IMG/VR virus record: IMGVR_UViG_3300028840_001508
Span: 1-64,000 of that record
Length of the DNA: 64,000 nt
From: a virus
Strand: one strand, 5' to 3'
Shown: positions 1-7,045 of the stretch, in pieces
Layout: every line of letters begins with the position of its first letter
How positions within the stretch are numbered: position 1 is the first letter of the stretch
Translations under genes and position numbers: made by a program
The notes under the pieces: model-generated
Seen by the model: the letters and a program-made list of their open reading frames with translations, nothing else
Told to the model about the DNA's origin: nothing
Database searches by the model: none

Positions 1-98
1 CTGTAGTCGTCGAGGGTAGTGGGTGGCGGTGCGGTGAATTGGGTATGGGTGCAGGATGATAGACAGATTAAGATTGCTATGCCGCACAGGTTTTTCAT
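1..98 (-). CDS. Putative lipoprotein, partial (C-terminus off the window)
   Basis: Reading the minus strand from an ATG at 98-96 gives about 32 residues before the window edge: a short charged start, a hydrophobic stretch and the lipobox-like LSSC at residues 13-16, then a Pro/Thr-rich segment. This is the layout of a bacterial lipoprotein signal peptide. A GAGG sequence (110-107 on the minus strand) sits 8 nt upstream, at the very end of the repressor gene, so the two genes should be co-transcribed from the lysogeny promoter. Lipoproteins encoded beside phage repressors often act in superinfection exclusion; that role is inference because the mature protein is not visible. Confidence 0.55.
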   Translation of the reverse strand, partial: MKNLCGIAILICLSSCTHTQFTAPPPTTLDDY

Positions 99-111
99 TA
101 TTTGAACCTCG

Positions 112-456
112 CTAAACAGTTCCGACCTTCCTCTGAATCCCAATTAAATACGATTGAATTGATGGATAGTTTTTATATTGTTCTATAAGTTCTTTCAATT
201 CCTTTTCACCAAAAGCAATAGCAACTACCCATTCCTGATCTAATTTAAGTGCATTAGCTATCTTTTCTGCGTTTTCCAGAGAAATAGGCATATCCCCTGA
301 AAGACAGCGACTTATCGTTGACTGCGCTATACCTGTTTGTTCAGCTACATCCCTGTGCCGCAATCCTTGTCTTGTAGCTTCTGCCTGTAATATTGTAGAA
401 AGTCTACTCTTGCGTTTCACTAATGCTAACCTCTCTATACTAATTATGGATTTCAA
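112..456 (-). CDS. XRE-family HTH repressor (CI-like)
   Basis: A 114-residue protein with a helix-turn-helix at about residues 34-60 (RDVAEQTGIAQSTISRCLSG), the recognition pattern of XRE/CI repressors, followed by a helical C-terminal segment. It lacks a LexA/CI-type peptidase domain. The start is TTG at 456-454, chosen because an AGGAGG (469-464) lies 7 nt upstream and no ATG is available nearby. It is transcribed away from the Cro-like gene at 600 from a consensus promoter, so it is the likely lysogeny repressor. The next gene on the same strand is a lipoprotein. Confidence 0.85.
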   Translation of the reverse strand: MKSIISIERLALVKRKSRLSTILQAEATRQGLRHRDVAEQTGIAQSTISRCLSGDMPISLENAEKIANALKLDQEWVVAIAFGEKELKELIEQYKNYPSIQSYLIGIQRKVGTV

Positions 457-477
457 TTAGATTCCTCCTCTTACTTA

Positions 478-506
478 ATTATAAACTAAATTAACATTCT
501 TGTCAA
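478..506 (-). promoter_or_regulatory. Sigma-70-type promoter of the repressor
   Basis: On the minus strand TTGACA (506-501) and TATAAT (483-478) are separated by exactly 17 nt, a perfect consensus. An imperfect palindrome with arms TTAATT (475-480) and AATTAA (489-494) overlaps the -10 box and is a candidate operator. Confidence 0.85.
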
Positions 507-538
507 GCTTCTTTGCCATATACTCCCCTTTTTTTTGC

Positions 539-567
539 TTGACACTGTTGTTAAGTTGTGATATAAT
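539..567 (+). promoter_or_regulatory. Sigma-70-type early promoter of the Cro-like gene
   Basis: TTGACA (539-544) and TATAAT (562-567) are separated by 17 nt, again a perfect consensus. The AGGAGG at 587-592 is 7 nt before the ATG at 600. Its strength implies that it must be repressed in a lysogen. Confidence 0.87.
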
Positions 568-587
568 TAGTTAATAATAATTAACTA
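568..587. promoter_or_regulatory. Candidate repressor operator palindrome
   Basis: Arms TAGTTAAT and ATTAACTA form an 8-bp inverted repeat around AATA, directly after the -10 box and running into the ribosome site of the Cro-like gene. Position and symmetry fit an operator. It shares TTAAT/ATTAA half-sites with the palindrome over the opposite -10 box at 475-494. Confidence 0.5.
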
Positions 588-599
588 GGAGGCGACCTA

Positions 600-833
600 A
601 TGTTCTTAGACAACTTAAATAATTACCTGAAGGCGGTGCATTGGCGAAGAAAAGATCTTGCTAATACGACAGGCCTTGCACCTGAAACCATTTCGCGATG
701 GAATAAGACTGACAGATTTAGACCAAGCAGGGAAAGCCTAATAAAAATTCGCGATGTCCTAAATATAGAGTTAGCAAGGCAAGGAAAGAAGGCTGATGTT
801 ACGATAGACAAGTTAATCTCTGAGGGAGATTAG
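600..833 (+). CDS. Small HTH protein (Cro-like regulator)
   Basis: A 77-residue protein with an XRE-like helix-turn-helix (WRRKDLANTTGLAPETISRW, about residues 16-35) and a short helical tail. It is the first gene of the rightward early transcript and diverges from the repressor, the standard position of Cro or an antirepressor. A strong AGGAGG site precedes the ATG. A hairpin terminator overlaps its last codons, so the gene may be largely monocistronic. Confidence 0.75.
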   Translation: MFLDNLNNYLKAVHWRRKDLANTTGLAPETISRWNKTDRFRPSRESLIKIRDVLNIELARQGKKADVTIDKLISEGD

Positions 834-846
834 CTTGTTTTTTTTT
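810..846 (+). terminator. Rho-independent terminator overlapping the Cro-like stop codon
   Basis: An 11-bp stem (810-820 with 826-836, one G-U pair) with a 5-nt loop is followed by G and nine T residues (838-846). The 3' arm contains the stop codon of the Cro-like gene. Confidence 0.85.
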
Positions 847-897
847 ACATTTCTTGATTAAATAAGGATAAGTAACTAATAAGGAGATGGAAAGGAT

Positions 898-1185
898 ATG
901 TTAAAGACTCACGAATATAGAATGTATCCTAATAAGACACAGGAAAAAGAACTCATGTGCTGGATGAGGATAATGTGTGATGTTTATTGTATTCTTACTG
1001 ATTACAAGTCAAGGCTTTGGGAGTCATCAGGCCGGCATGCGAGTCAAAAGGACTTATATGAGATGTTCCAGTCGATCAGGCCGCTTCAGCCTGAGATAAA
1101 GGATGTCGCCCAAGCCTTATTCTATGTCATGGTTCGATATAGGATAATGCCGGCATATAGGTCGTTTTTCGCCACATTACAATAA
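898..1185 (+). CDS. Standalone TnpB/OrfB N-terminal domain (truncated)
   Basis: A 95-residue protein that reads like the first ~95 residues of IS605/IS1341-type TnpB: the start YRMYPNKTQEKEL, a middle ending KDLYEMFQSIRP, and AQALFYVMVRYRIMPAYRSFF, where TnpB has its conserved QALQ...AFKNFF segment. The RuvC nuclease domain and zinc ribbon are absent; a TAA follows at once and the downstream sequence does not continue the family. It keeps a good ribosome site (AAGGAG and AAAGGA upstream). It may be a domesticated DNA- or RNA-binding domain or a remnant. No terminal IS ends are visible. Confidence 0.65.
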   Translation: MLKTHEYRMYPNKTQEKELMCWMRIMCDVYCILTDYKSRLWESSGRHASQKDLYEMFQSIRPLQPEIKDVAQALFYVMVRYRIMPAYRSFFATLQ

Positions 1186-1186
1186 C

Positions 1187-1261
1187 GGACAGCGGGGTCA
1201 CACCATGCGCCAGCTATGCAGTCTCGGAGATCCCTCTACCCCACCTTTCGCCCCGCTGTCC
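1187..1261. ncRNA. Long-stem hairpin between genes (candidate structured RNA)
   Basis: A perfect 11-bp inverted repeat, GGACAGCGGGG (1187-1197) and CCCCGCTGTCC (1251-1261), encloses 53 nt holding a smaller hairpin (TCTC/GAGA). There is no T-run, so it is not a simple terminator. Several other intergenic spaces hold similar GC-rich long-range hairpins. Confidence 0.4.
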
Positions 1262-1281
1262 ATATCTGAAAGGAGACGATC

Positions 1282-1923
1282 ATGTATTATAAGCTGACAG
1301 ACCAGGACATGCAGACCCACGGCGGCTTCCAATGGGAGCTGGGCAAGTGGTATAGAATAGAAGATACATTGCGTGATAGAAAAGCTGATCTTTGCACGCC
1401 TGCATGGTTTCACTGTTATGACGACCCGATTCTGGCTATTATCCTCAACCGTATCCACGCTAAAATTCCAAACCCGCGGATGTTTCGGGCTAACGTGCGC
1501 GGGTTGCGTCAAACTGATCATGGACTGAAATATGGTTTCACCATGCTACGGTTAGGTGAGGAACTGGAAGTGCCTGTCATTACTACAACACAGGGGATTG
1601 CATTTGCCATTCTCTGTGCCAGAGAGGTTTGTAACGATGAAAGCTGGCTAAAATGGGGTGAAAGGTGGTTGTCTGACGAAGATAGAAGTCGTAATGCGGC
1701 TTATGCGGCGGCTTATGCGGCGGCTGATGCGGCGGCTTATGCGGCTGATGCGGCGGTTTATGCGGCTTATGCGGCTGATGGGGCGGCTGATGCGGCGGCT
1801 TATGCGGCTGATGAGGCGGCTTATGCGGCTGATGCGGCGGTTTATGCGGCTGATGCAGTTAATGCGGTGGCTAGAGTCACCTTAGATCTGAAAGGGATAG
1901 CGCGCAAGGCTATGTCGTATTGA
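1282..1923 (+). CDS. Phage protein with Ala/Tyr/Asp repeat tail (DUF7666-like N-terminus)
   Basis: A 213-residue protein. The N-terminal half (YYKLTDQDM then GFQWELGKWYRI) resembles the small phage domain I know as DUF7666. Residues about 137-195 are almost pure AAYAAD/AAYAAA repeats, followed by a short normal C-terminus. Ala-rich repeats of this kind recur in phage proteins of unknown function and probably form a helical rod. The gene has an AAAGGAG ribosome site after the 1187-1261 hairpin. Function is unknown; the domain call is from memory. Confidence 0.7.
   Translation: MYYKLTDQDMQTHGGFQWELGKWYRIEDTLRDRKADLCTPAWFHCYDDPILAIILNRIHAKIPNPRMFRANVRGLRQTDHGLKYGFTMLRLGEELEVPVITTTQGIAFAILCAREVCNDESWLKWGERWLSDEDRSRNAAYAAAYAAADAAAYAADAAVYAAYAADGAADAAAYAADEAAYAADAAVYAADAVNAVARVTLDLKGIARKAMSY
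1694..1868 (+). repeat. Short-period coding tandem repeat (GCGGCTTAT/GCGGCTGAT units)
   Basis: The DNA is a degenerate array of 9- and 12-nt units made of GCG, GCT, TAT and GAT codons. All units are multiples of three, so copy-number changes keep the frame open and also keep a second frame open (Met-Arg-Leu repeats). Confidence 0.8.
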
Positions 1924-1935
1924 AAGGAATGAACT

Positions 1936-2271
1936 ATGAGCAATATCTTCACACGAATAAAAGGCAATAACTACACTACTCTCGCAGATGAACTCGACAC
2001 ACTCATAGCCAGCTTCCGTCTGCGCTTCGGCTGCCAGTCTGATACCGAAGCAGCAGGGCTGGTAGTATGCGGGTTATCTCTAAGATATCTCGATAGAGAG
2101 ATAGATGCCGTTGTGCGGTCATACATGCGCCAGCATAATATGACCAGGGAAGAAGCGATAGGGGAGATGGCGGAAGACCTGGCGAAGCTTACGGAGAAGC
2201 ACTACGTCACTGACTGCTATTGCTGTCCGGAGGAGGAAACAGGGAGGTTGTTTGAGGATGTTGTTATTTGA
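1936..2271 (+). CDS. Hypothetical protein
   Basis: 111 residues, mostly helical, with an acidic C-terminus containing CYCC (residues 94-97). I do not recognise the family. AAGGAATG sits before the ATG, and its 3' end overlaps the next small gene. Confidence 0.65.
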   Translation: MSNIFTRIKGNNYTTLADELDTLIASFRLRFGCQSDTEAAGLVVCGLSLRYLDREIDAVVRSYMRQHNMTREEAIGEMAEDLAKLTEKHYVTDCYCCPEEETGRLFEDVVI

Positions 2272-2428
2272 AAGAGAGGGTCTTTTACGGCAGCGGCGTT
2301 GTACGTCGGATCTGTCGTACAACAGGGGCGTTGACTATAGGCTGATCAATGAATGGCGAGGAGGTGATGTGGAGATAGTTCAGCGTGGCGTGAAGAATAG
2401 ACGGTTTGAGAAGTTGTTGTGTGAATAG
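2258..2428 (+). CDS. Hypothetical small protein (56 aa)
   Basis: The ATG at 2258 follows a GGGAGG sequence inside the upstream gene; the stop TAG at 2426-2428 overlaps the AGGAGG of the next gene. The product is basic and Arg-rich (LLRQRRC, KNRRFEKLL). The tight packing into the operon is the main support. Confidence 0.55.
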   Translation: MLLFEREGLLRQRRCTSDLSYNRGVDYRLINEWRGGDVEIVQRGVKNRRFEKLLCE

Positions 2429-2439
2429 GAGGAAGAACG

Positions 2440-2727
2440 ATGGATGCGCTAAGAAAGCTTGTGGACGAAGCAATAGATGACCTGATTACCGAGAAGCCGC
2501 AGCTTGACAAAGAAGAAGCCAGGGAGCAGTTAGTGACGGCAATAGAAAATCAGATATATACTGAACTAGGGATAGATCCCTGCTACCTGGACTTTGATGC
2601 GCTGGAGAAGCAAGATAGCCAATTGGGGCAACTTGCCAGGATCAGGCGTGTGCTGGTAGATATGCGCCCTGTGACATTCAATGATGCCGCTTGGGAAGTT
2701 GCGGGTGTGCTTGCAGGGGCGAACTGA
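2440..2727 (+). CDS. Hypothetical protein, upstream partner of the Cas4-like nuclease
   Basis: 95 residues, acidic and predominantly helical, with a clear AGGAGG site. Its stop codon overlaps the start of the nuclease gene (TGATG), suggesting translational coupling. Family not recognised. Confidence 0.7.
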   Translation: MDALRKLVDEAIDDLITEKPQLDKEEAREQLVTAIENQIYTELGIDPCYLDFDALEKQDSQLGQLARIRRVLVDMRPVTFNDAAWEVAGVLAGAN

Positions 2728-4793
2728 TGCCAGTCAAGTGGTTTATATGCCCCGATAACCAGCGAATAGAGATAGCTCAATGTCTTGAAGAGGGCGGGTG
2801 CAGGATGCCCAACCGATGTGCGACACGAAGCTATCTCAAACTCGTTGCCAGCGACAGGAAGTGGAAGAGGCGCGCCTCAACAACCCAGTTAATAGCAGGT
2901 ACGATGCTGGCATACTTGCGTATTACAGAAGACTACGCAGTCTCACCCGATGATCGTGCCTTCATGATCTACGGCACGAAAGCCCACATGAACTTAGAAT
3001 CCTACGACGATGAATTCTCTCTGATAGAAGAAAAGTTTGACGATATTGATACTACCATAACCGGTATCATGGATGTCTTTGAGCAGGAGAACGGCAAGTC
3101 AGTTCTGGTGGACTACAAGACCAGCGGCAGCTATAAAGTCGCGAAGGCGATGGGCTGGTATACCTATGATGAACTGACTGGCGAGGTGTATAAGTCAGGC
3201 AAGCGTAAAGGTCAGCCGAAGACCAGGAAGGTGCTGGCGCGGGATGACGCTATGGTAGATATGTGGGAGTGGGAATTACAGCTCAACAAATACAGGATGG
3301 AGCTGGAGCGGCGGGGCTTCGCTGTTGATGAGATGCGTATTCAGTGTATTGTCAGGGATGGCAATACGTGGATCGCCCGGAGCCGTGGCGTATTCAGGAA
3401 CCTGTATTTCTTTCTGGTGAAACGTTTGCCAGATGAGGAGGTGGATGCCTATTTCTGGGGGAAAAACGCAGCATTGATGAAGGCGCTGGAACAGGGCTAC
3501 TGGAAAGAGCCATGTTCTGGCAAAGAGAACTGGGACGGGATCCGGTGTGCTAGATACTGCGAAGTCGCTGAATTCTGTCCTTTAGGGAAATATTTACAGA
3601 AGGAAAGGGAGGAAGTGGAGATGCCGATCAAAGGATTGTCAGATGTAAGGAGATTGCCCAGGCTTGGGAAGATACGCTTGGGTGTAAAGAAAAAGAACAG
3701 CAAAGGCGTAGAGTATCCGTCAGAGGTTGATTATTTCATACCTGCACCGTCTACGCCATCAGAACTAGAAAATGAGCGTTTGATAGACCAGTTTAAGGAG
3801 CTATACGGCGAAGAGCCAAAGAGTATCAACGTGATGCTGCCACTAGCAGATCCTGAGCAGGTTTTCCCACAGTGGTATAAACGCTATGGTAAATCAACGC
3901 TTCTCCAGTGTAAGGGAGACGGCGAAAAGGCTGTTTGTATCTCAAAAGAATATGCAAAGGATCTCAATATACTGGGAGAGGTCGATAGAGGGCTTGAAGT
4001 TGAGTGCCTTGGCAAAGAATGTCCATATTATCAAGCTAAGAAATGCAGCGAAGTTGCCACGCTTCAGGTTTTGCTTCCTGAACTGGAAGGTGCTGGGGTA
4101 TGGCAGATCACAACGGGAAGCTATCACAGTATCGTCAACATTAACTCAGGCATCGACTATATTCGTGCTATGGCAGGACGGATCAATATGATTCCGCTAA
4201 AGCTGGAGCGCAGGGAGCAGGAGATACAGTATGAAGGAAAGAAATCAAAACACTATATCCTGCATCTCAATATTTCTGTGGCACTGGCAGAGCTTCAGCG
4301 TATGGCGCAGCTTGACCCGACGAAGATATTGATGGAACTGCCAGAGGTAGCAGAATCCAAAGAGGATATTATCTTTGAGCAGACGCCGCCCGTAGGAAAC
4401 GGTGCGGAGATTATCGAAGCTGAAATAGTCTCAACCAACGAAGCGGAACCCGGATCGCTTGGCCCTGTGGAAATAGCCGAAAAGCTGGCAGGAATGATGT
4501 CTGGCATGAAAGTAAATGGCTATACGTTCACAACTGTATGTCCTGATGATTTACTGGAATATGTAGAGGCGTGGAACCTGAGCAATGGGAAGCTGGTACT
4601 GAAACTCATGGAAGCTGTGAACGACGACAGCAAATTCACCAAGCTGGCGAAAGCATTCGGGGAATACATGGAGAAGAAGGTCAAGGATGATGCTGATGCC
4701 GCCGCTACAGAAGACTTCTTTCCGAAGAAGAACGGCATCAGCAAGAACCCACAACATCTATCGCCTGAAGAGATGCAAAAAGCAAGCAAGTAG
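2727..4793 (+). CDS. Cas4/RecB-like PD-(D/E)XK exonuclease fused to a gp3/RDF-like domain
   Basis: 688 residues from the ATG at 2727, which overlaps the upstream stop and follows AGGGG; the open frame extends to 2691 without a ribosome site. Residues 83-189 carry the RecB/Cas4 nuclease motifs: GTKAH (83-87), GIMDV (113-117), VDYKTS (128-133) and QLNKY (185-189). Four cysteines (C263, C274, C278, C284) fit the Fe-S cluster of Cas4/AddB proteins, and a second Cys set lies at C8, C19, C25 and C31. About residues 300-540 resemble the gp3-like recombination directionality factor family (RLPRLGKIRLG, LLQCKGDG, VLLPELEGAGVWQITTGS). The C-terminal 150 residues are low-complexity and acidic. Probable role: DNA end processing, recombination or excision. 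Confidence 0.75.
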   Translation: MPVKWFICPDNQRIEIAQCLEEGGCRMPNRCATRSYLKLVASDRKWKRRASTTQLIAGTMLAYLRITEDYAVSPDDRAFMIYGTKAHMNLESYDDEFSLIEEKFDDIDTTITGIMDVFEQENGKSVLVDYKTSGSYKVAKAMGWYTYDELTGEVYKSGKRKGQPKTRKVLARDDAMVDMWEWELQLNKYRMELERRGFAVDEMRIQCIVRDGNTWIARSRGVFRNLYFFLVKRLPDEEVDAYFWGKNAALMKALEQGYWKEPCSGKENWDGIRCARYCEVAEFCPLGKYLQKEREEVEMPIKGLSDVRRLPRLGKIRLGVKKKNSKGVEYPSEVDYFIPAPSTPSELENERLIDQFKELYGEEPKSINVMLPLADPEQVFPQWYKRYGKSTLLQCKGDGEKAVCISKEYAKDLNILGEVDRGLEVECLGKECPYYQAKKCSEVATLQVLLPELEGAGVWQITTGSYHSIVNINSGIDYIRAMAGRINMIPLKLERREQEIQYEGKKSKHYILHLNISVALAELQRMAQLDPTKILMELPEVAESKEDIIFEQTPPVGNGAEIIEAEIVSTNEAEPGSLGPVEIAEKLAGMMSGMKVNGYTFTTVCPDDLLEYVEAWNLSNGKLVLKLMEAVNDDSKFTKLAKAFGEYMEKKVKDDADAAATEDFFPKKNGISKNPQHLSPEEMQKASK

Positions 4794-4816
4794 GGGTACG
4801 CGCATCGTACACCCCT
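4792..4816 (+). terminator. Hairpin at the end of the nuclease gene
   Basis: AGGGG-TACG (4792-4800) pairs with CGTA-CCCCT (4806-4816) with a 2-nt bulge. No T-run follows, so termination would be weak; it may instead protect the 3' end of the mRNA. Confidence 0.35.
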
Positions 4817-5130
4817 CCTAAACCTGAAAGGTAAGGTGATAACAATGCAGCCCTAAATTGGTTAAAAACCAATCCGAATAGATCCACAGGCGGGCTTTCA
4901 GATTTAAGCGTTGATAGTGTTCTCCCGTGCTGGCCGGGTAAAGCCAGCAAGTTCGGTATACTAACGAACGCGAAAGTGATATTCCCAAGCCGCCCTCGAC
5001 AGTCAAGCGGGGGCGGCACACAAAGGAGAAAAGACACAATAGAAGCTGGCTAGTATACAAATAATCACGCCGCCCGCTTTTTCTAACGTACCATGACGGT
5101 GCAGGCGGGCGGCATATAGAAAGGGGCATT
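4817..5130 (+). ncRNA. Gene-free structured region (candidate leader or small RNA)
   Basis: This 314-nt stretch has no credible ORF but many hairpins: ATTGGTT/AACCAAT, GCTGGC/GCCAGC, GTTCG/CGAAC, GCCGCCC/GGGCGGC (4989-4995 with 5011-5017) and a perfect 9-bp GCCGCCCGC/GCGGGCGGC (5069-5077 with 5105-5113). An AAAGGAG at 5022-5028 has no start codon at the right distance. The last hairpin lies just before the ribosome site of the DUF3800 gene. The region could be a regulatory leader, a small RNA or an eroded gene. Confidence 0.4.
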
Positions 5131-5829
5131 ATGCAATCACCGTCAAGAAACTTTCTCAGCCTAATAGCAGCGTGGGCTTCTGTCAATGCCCGGCAGTATA
5201 ATAGAGAGAATGCTGCCTTACAAGACAGCAAGCTTTCTGTTTATATTGACGAGTCGGGTGATTTGGGCAGGGGAGATGGCGGTACAAAGTATTTTGTGGT
5301 TAGTTCGATAGAAACCGTCAACGGAAACTGTTTGAGCCATGCCGTAAAGCGAGTAAAAGCACGGCGGGGGCTATCGCTGGCAGAGGAATATAAAGGAAAC
5401 TGGTGGAAGCTAATGAAAGTAAGGAGTGATATATTAAGCGAGCTTAGAGCTTTAGATATTCAGATAAAGTCTCTTGTCGTTAAAAAAGAGGGCGTTCCTG
5501 TCGATATTCTTTCTAAGCAGCATGATCTCTATTATCACATCATCTGTCAGTTACTCTCACAATACTTGGTTTACAATAATGATGTTCTGGTCAACATACA
5601 TAGAAGAACGCTTATGTATTCACTCAGGGACTATCCTGAGTTTGAGAGCTATAAGGATTATTATGCCACAGGTATAAAAGTTATCCAGAGGTCTTCAGAG
5701 TCATGCTATGGCATACAAGCTGCCGATGCAGTAGCTAATGCGACTCTAAGGCTGTTTGAGCGAGATGACCGGAAGTTATATGGTCTGATAGCTGGCAAGG
5801 TAATCCAGAATAACAGGCTATTTGCATAG
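5131..5829 (+). CDS. DUF3800 family protein (RNase H-like fold)
   Basis: 232 residues. The motif VYIDESGDLG (about residues 37-46) followed by YFVVSSI and the C-terminal GIQAADAVANA are the hallmarks of DUF3800, a family with a predicted RNase H-like fold and acidic active site, common in phages and defence islands. The conserved acidic residues (D and E of IDESGD, D of AAD) are present. GAAAGGGG lies 5 nt before the ATG. The substrate is unknown. Confidence 0.8.
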   Translation: MQSPSRNFLSLIAAWASVNARQYNRENAALQDSKLSVYIDESGDLGRGDGGTKYFVVSSIETVNGNCLSHAVKRVKARRGLSLAEEYKGNWWKLMKVRSDILSELRALDIQIKSLVVKKEGVPVDILSKQHDLYYHIICQLLSQYLVYNNDVLVNIHRRTLMYSLRDYPEFESYKDYYATGIKVIQRSSESCYGIQAADAVANATLRLFERDDRKLYGLIAGKVIQNNRLFA

Positions 5830-5842
5830 GGAGGTGATGGAT

Positions 5843-6145
5843 ATGAGATTTGGAGACCTGGAACCTGGTGACTATTTTACACCTGTAGACGGAAAAAGTT
5901 TATACATCAAACACGCCTACAACGGATGCTATCGGTTAGCAGAAGATAGCCTTAATGCGTATTGTTGGCCGTCTACTGAACCTGTAGTTGAATTGCCAGT
6001 AGAGTCAGTAACAGTTTGCATAAAGAAAGAACTTCTTACAGAAGAGGGAATACAGGAAATAGGGCAAGTTGAAATGGATGGTGAGGTTGCAAAGATTCCC
6101 GGCGTGAAGTTTAGGGATGTGTTTATGAGATACATACCTATTTAG
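5843..6145 (+). CDS. Hypothetical protein
   Basis: 100 residues from the ATG at 5843, chosen because GGGAGG (5829-5834) is 8 nt upstream; an in-frame ATG at 5837 is too close to it. Predicted mostly beta (FGDLEPGDYF, PVESVTVCIK). Family not recognised. Confidence 0.65.
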   Translation: MRFGDLEPGDYFTPVDGKSLYIKHAYNGCYRLAEDSLNAYCWPSTEPVVELPVESVTVCIKKELLTEEGIQEIGQVEMDGEVAKIPGVKFRDVFMRYIPI

Positions 6146-6170
6146 AAACTGTGTAATATTGCGTAGTTAC

Positions 6171-6218
6171 GCCGCCCGTCCTCTGAAATACGCATAGTCG
6201 GTAAGCAAGGCGGGCGGC
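6171..6218. repeat. GCCGCCCG hairpin element
   Basis: A perfect 8-bp inverted repeat (6171-6178 with 6211-6218) around 32 nt. It matches the arms of the element at 5069-5113, and both are followed by an AT stretch and then a gene start. No T-run. Confidence 0.5.
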
Positions 6219-6289
6219 ATATTGAGGTGCGACTGTCACAGATTTTGACATCGTAGCAGGCTGGATAAGGACAGAACAGGAGGAATAAC

Positions 6290-6421
6290 ATGGCGTGGTA
6301 TGAACATCTATTTGGAATCCTGGCAGTATTAACCTGTTGCGCTCTGCCATTTGGCGGGCTAGGGATATTGCTTTGCATGTTTTCAAGCGGAATATCGCGG
6401 AAGGAGGAGGATTTACTGTGA
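6290..6421 (+). CDS. Small membrane protein (43 aa)
   Basis: The ATG at 6290 follows AGGAGG by 6 nt. One hydrophobic helix (about residues 8-32) precedes a charged tail SRKEEDLL. Its stop overlaps the GTG start of the next small gene. Function unknown. Confidence 0.55.
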   Translation: MAWYEHLFGILAVLTCCALPFGGLGILLCMFSSGISRKEEDLL

Positions 6422-6531
6422 TAAACATGATATTCACAGAAGCGGCAGCGATAGAGGCGGGCTGTGTCATAGCCATGATATGCGTGATCCGGTATTTGGT
6501 GCGGAACTGGCGTATAGAGAGGCGGGGGTGA
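6418..6531 (+). CDS. Small membrane protein, copy 1 of a duplicated micro-gene (37 aa)
   Basis: The GTG start at 6418 overlaps the upstream stop and is about 8 nt from GGAGGAGG. The protein is one transmembrane helix (AGCVIAMICVIRYLV) with a basic tail RNWRIERRG. The last 27 codons are nearly identical in DNA to the gene at 7230. Confidence 0.6.
   Translation: MINMIFTEAAAIEAGCVIAMICVIRYLVRNWRIERRG
6450..6531 (+). repeat. 82-nt direct repeat, copy 1
   Basis: Matches 7247-7328 with two mismatches that I can see (positions 6506 and 6528). It encodes the shared C-terminal transmembrane segment of two small proteins. The near identity implies a recent duplication or selection at the DNA level. 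Confidence 0.9.
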
Positions 6532-6532
6532 T

Positions 6533-6826
6533 ATGCTAGACGAAGGCTACGAAATGCAGGAGTTATATTGCCACAACTGCAACGGATATGTGGCTTTTCC
6601 TGTAGATTTGCGTCTGGACGGCAATCATGTAGTGAATTGTCCGAAGTGCGGGCATGAGCATTGCCGCGTTGTCAAAAATGGCAGAATTACTGCACAGCGT
6701 TGGGATTCACGAAATCCGACGCATTATGTGTTAAGTACAAATGTACATTATTACCTGAATGATTCATCTACTACAACAGGAACGAATCTCTACATAAATA
6801 TGGCTTGGCTACAAACATCCGCATAG
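6533..6826 (+). CDS. Zinc-ribbon protein
   Basis: 97 residues. CHNC (13-16) and CPKCGHEHC (36-44) form a probable zinc ribbon in the N-terminal half; the C-terminal half is polar. It begins directly after the previous stop. Likely a nucleic-acid or protein adaptor; no specific family recognised. Confidence 0.65.
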   Translation: MLDEGYEMQELYCHNCNGYVAFPVDLRLDGNHVVNCPKCGHEHCRVVKNGRITAQRWDSRNPTHYVLSTNVHYYLNDSSTTTGTNLYINMAWLQTSA

Positions 6827-6835
6827 GAGAGAAAC

Positions 6836-7045
6836 ATGGACGTAAAAGACAAAGGCAACATGCTCATTATCACCGACGACGGCTGGCGGCTGATACTGAT
6901 GCATACGCCAGAAACGGGACATCTACACGTAGGACAGGGAGACGCGGAGCAGAACATCATGTCAGGTGCATTCATGGCAAAGTTTGACGATGTAGCTGAT
7001 TGGGTAGTGAAGCGGCGGAAGATGCTGGAGACAGGAGCGATATAA
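6836..7045 (+). CDS. Hypothetical protein
   Basis: 69 residues with beta-rich N-terminus (GNMLIITDDGWRLILMH) and a helical C-terminus. GGAGAG precedes the ATG, and the stop overlaps the next start (TAATG). Family not recognised. Confidence 0.6.
   Translation: MDVKDKGNMLIITDDGWRLILMHTPETGHLHVGQGDAEQNIMSGAFMAKFDDVADWVVKRRKMLETGAI

Noticed and set aside
898-1261. Active IS605-type element
   Set aside because: No RuvC domain, no TnpA and no recognisable left or right ends.
1694-1868. CRISPR-like array
   Set aside because: Units are 9-12 nt, in frame and without unique spacers; it is a coding repeat.
1658-1885. 75-codon ORF of Met-Arg-Leu repeats in the second frame of the Ala-rich gene
   Set aside because: It exists because the repeat unit is a multiple of three; no ribosome site or frameshift signal supports it.
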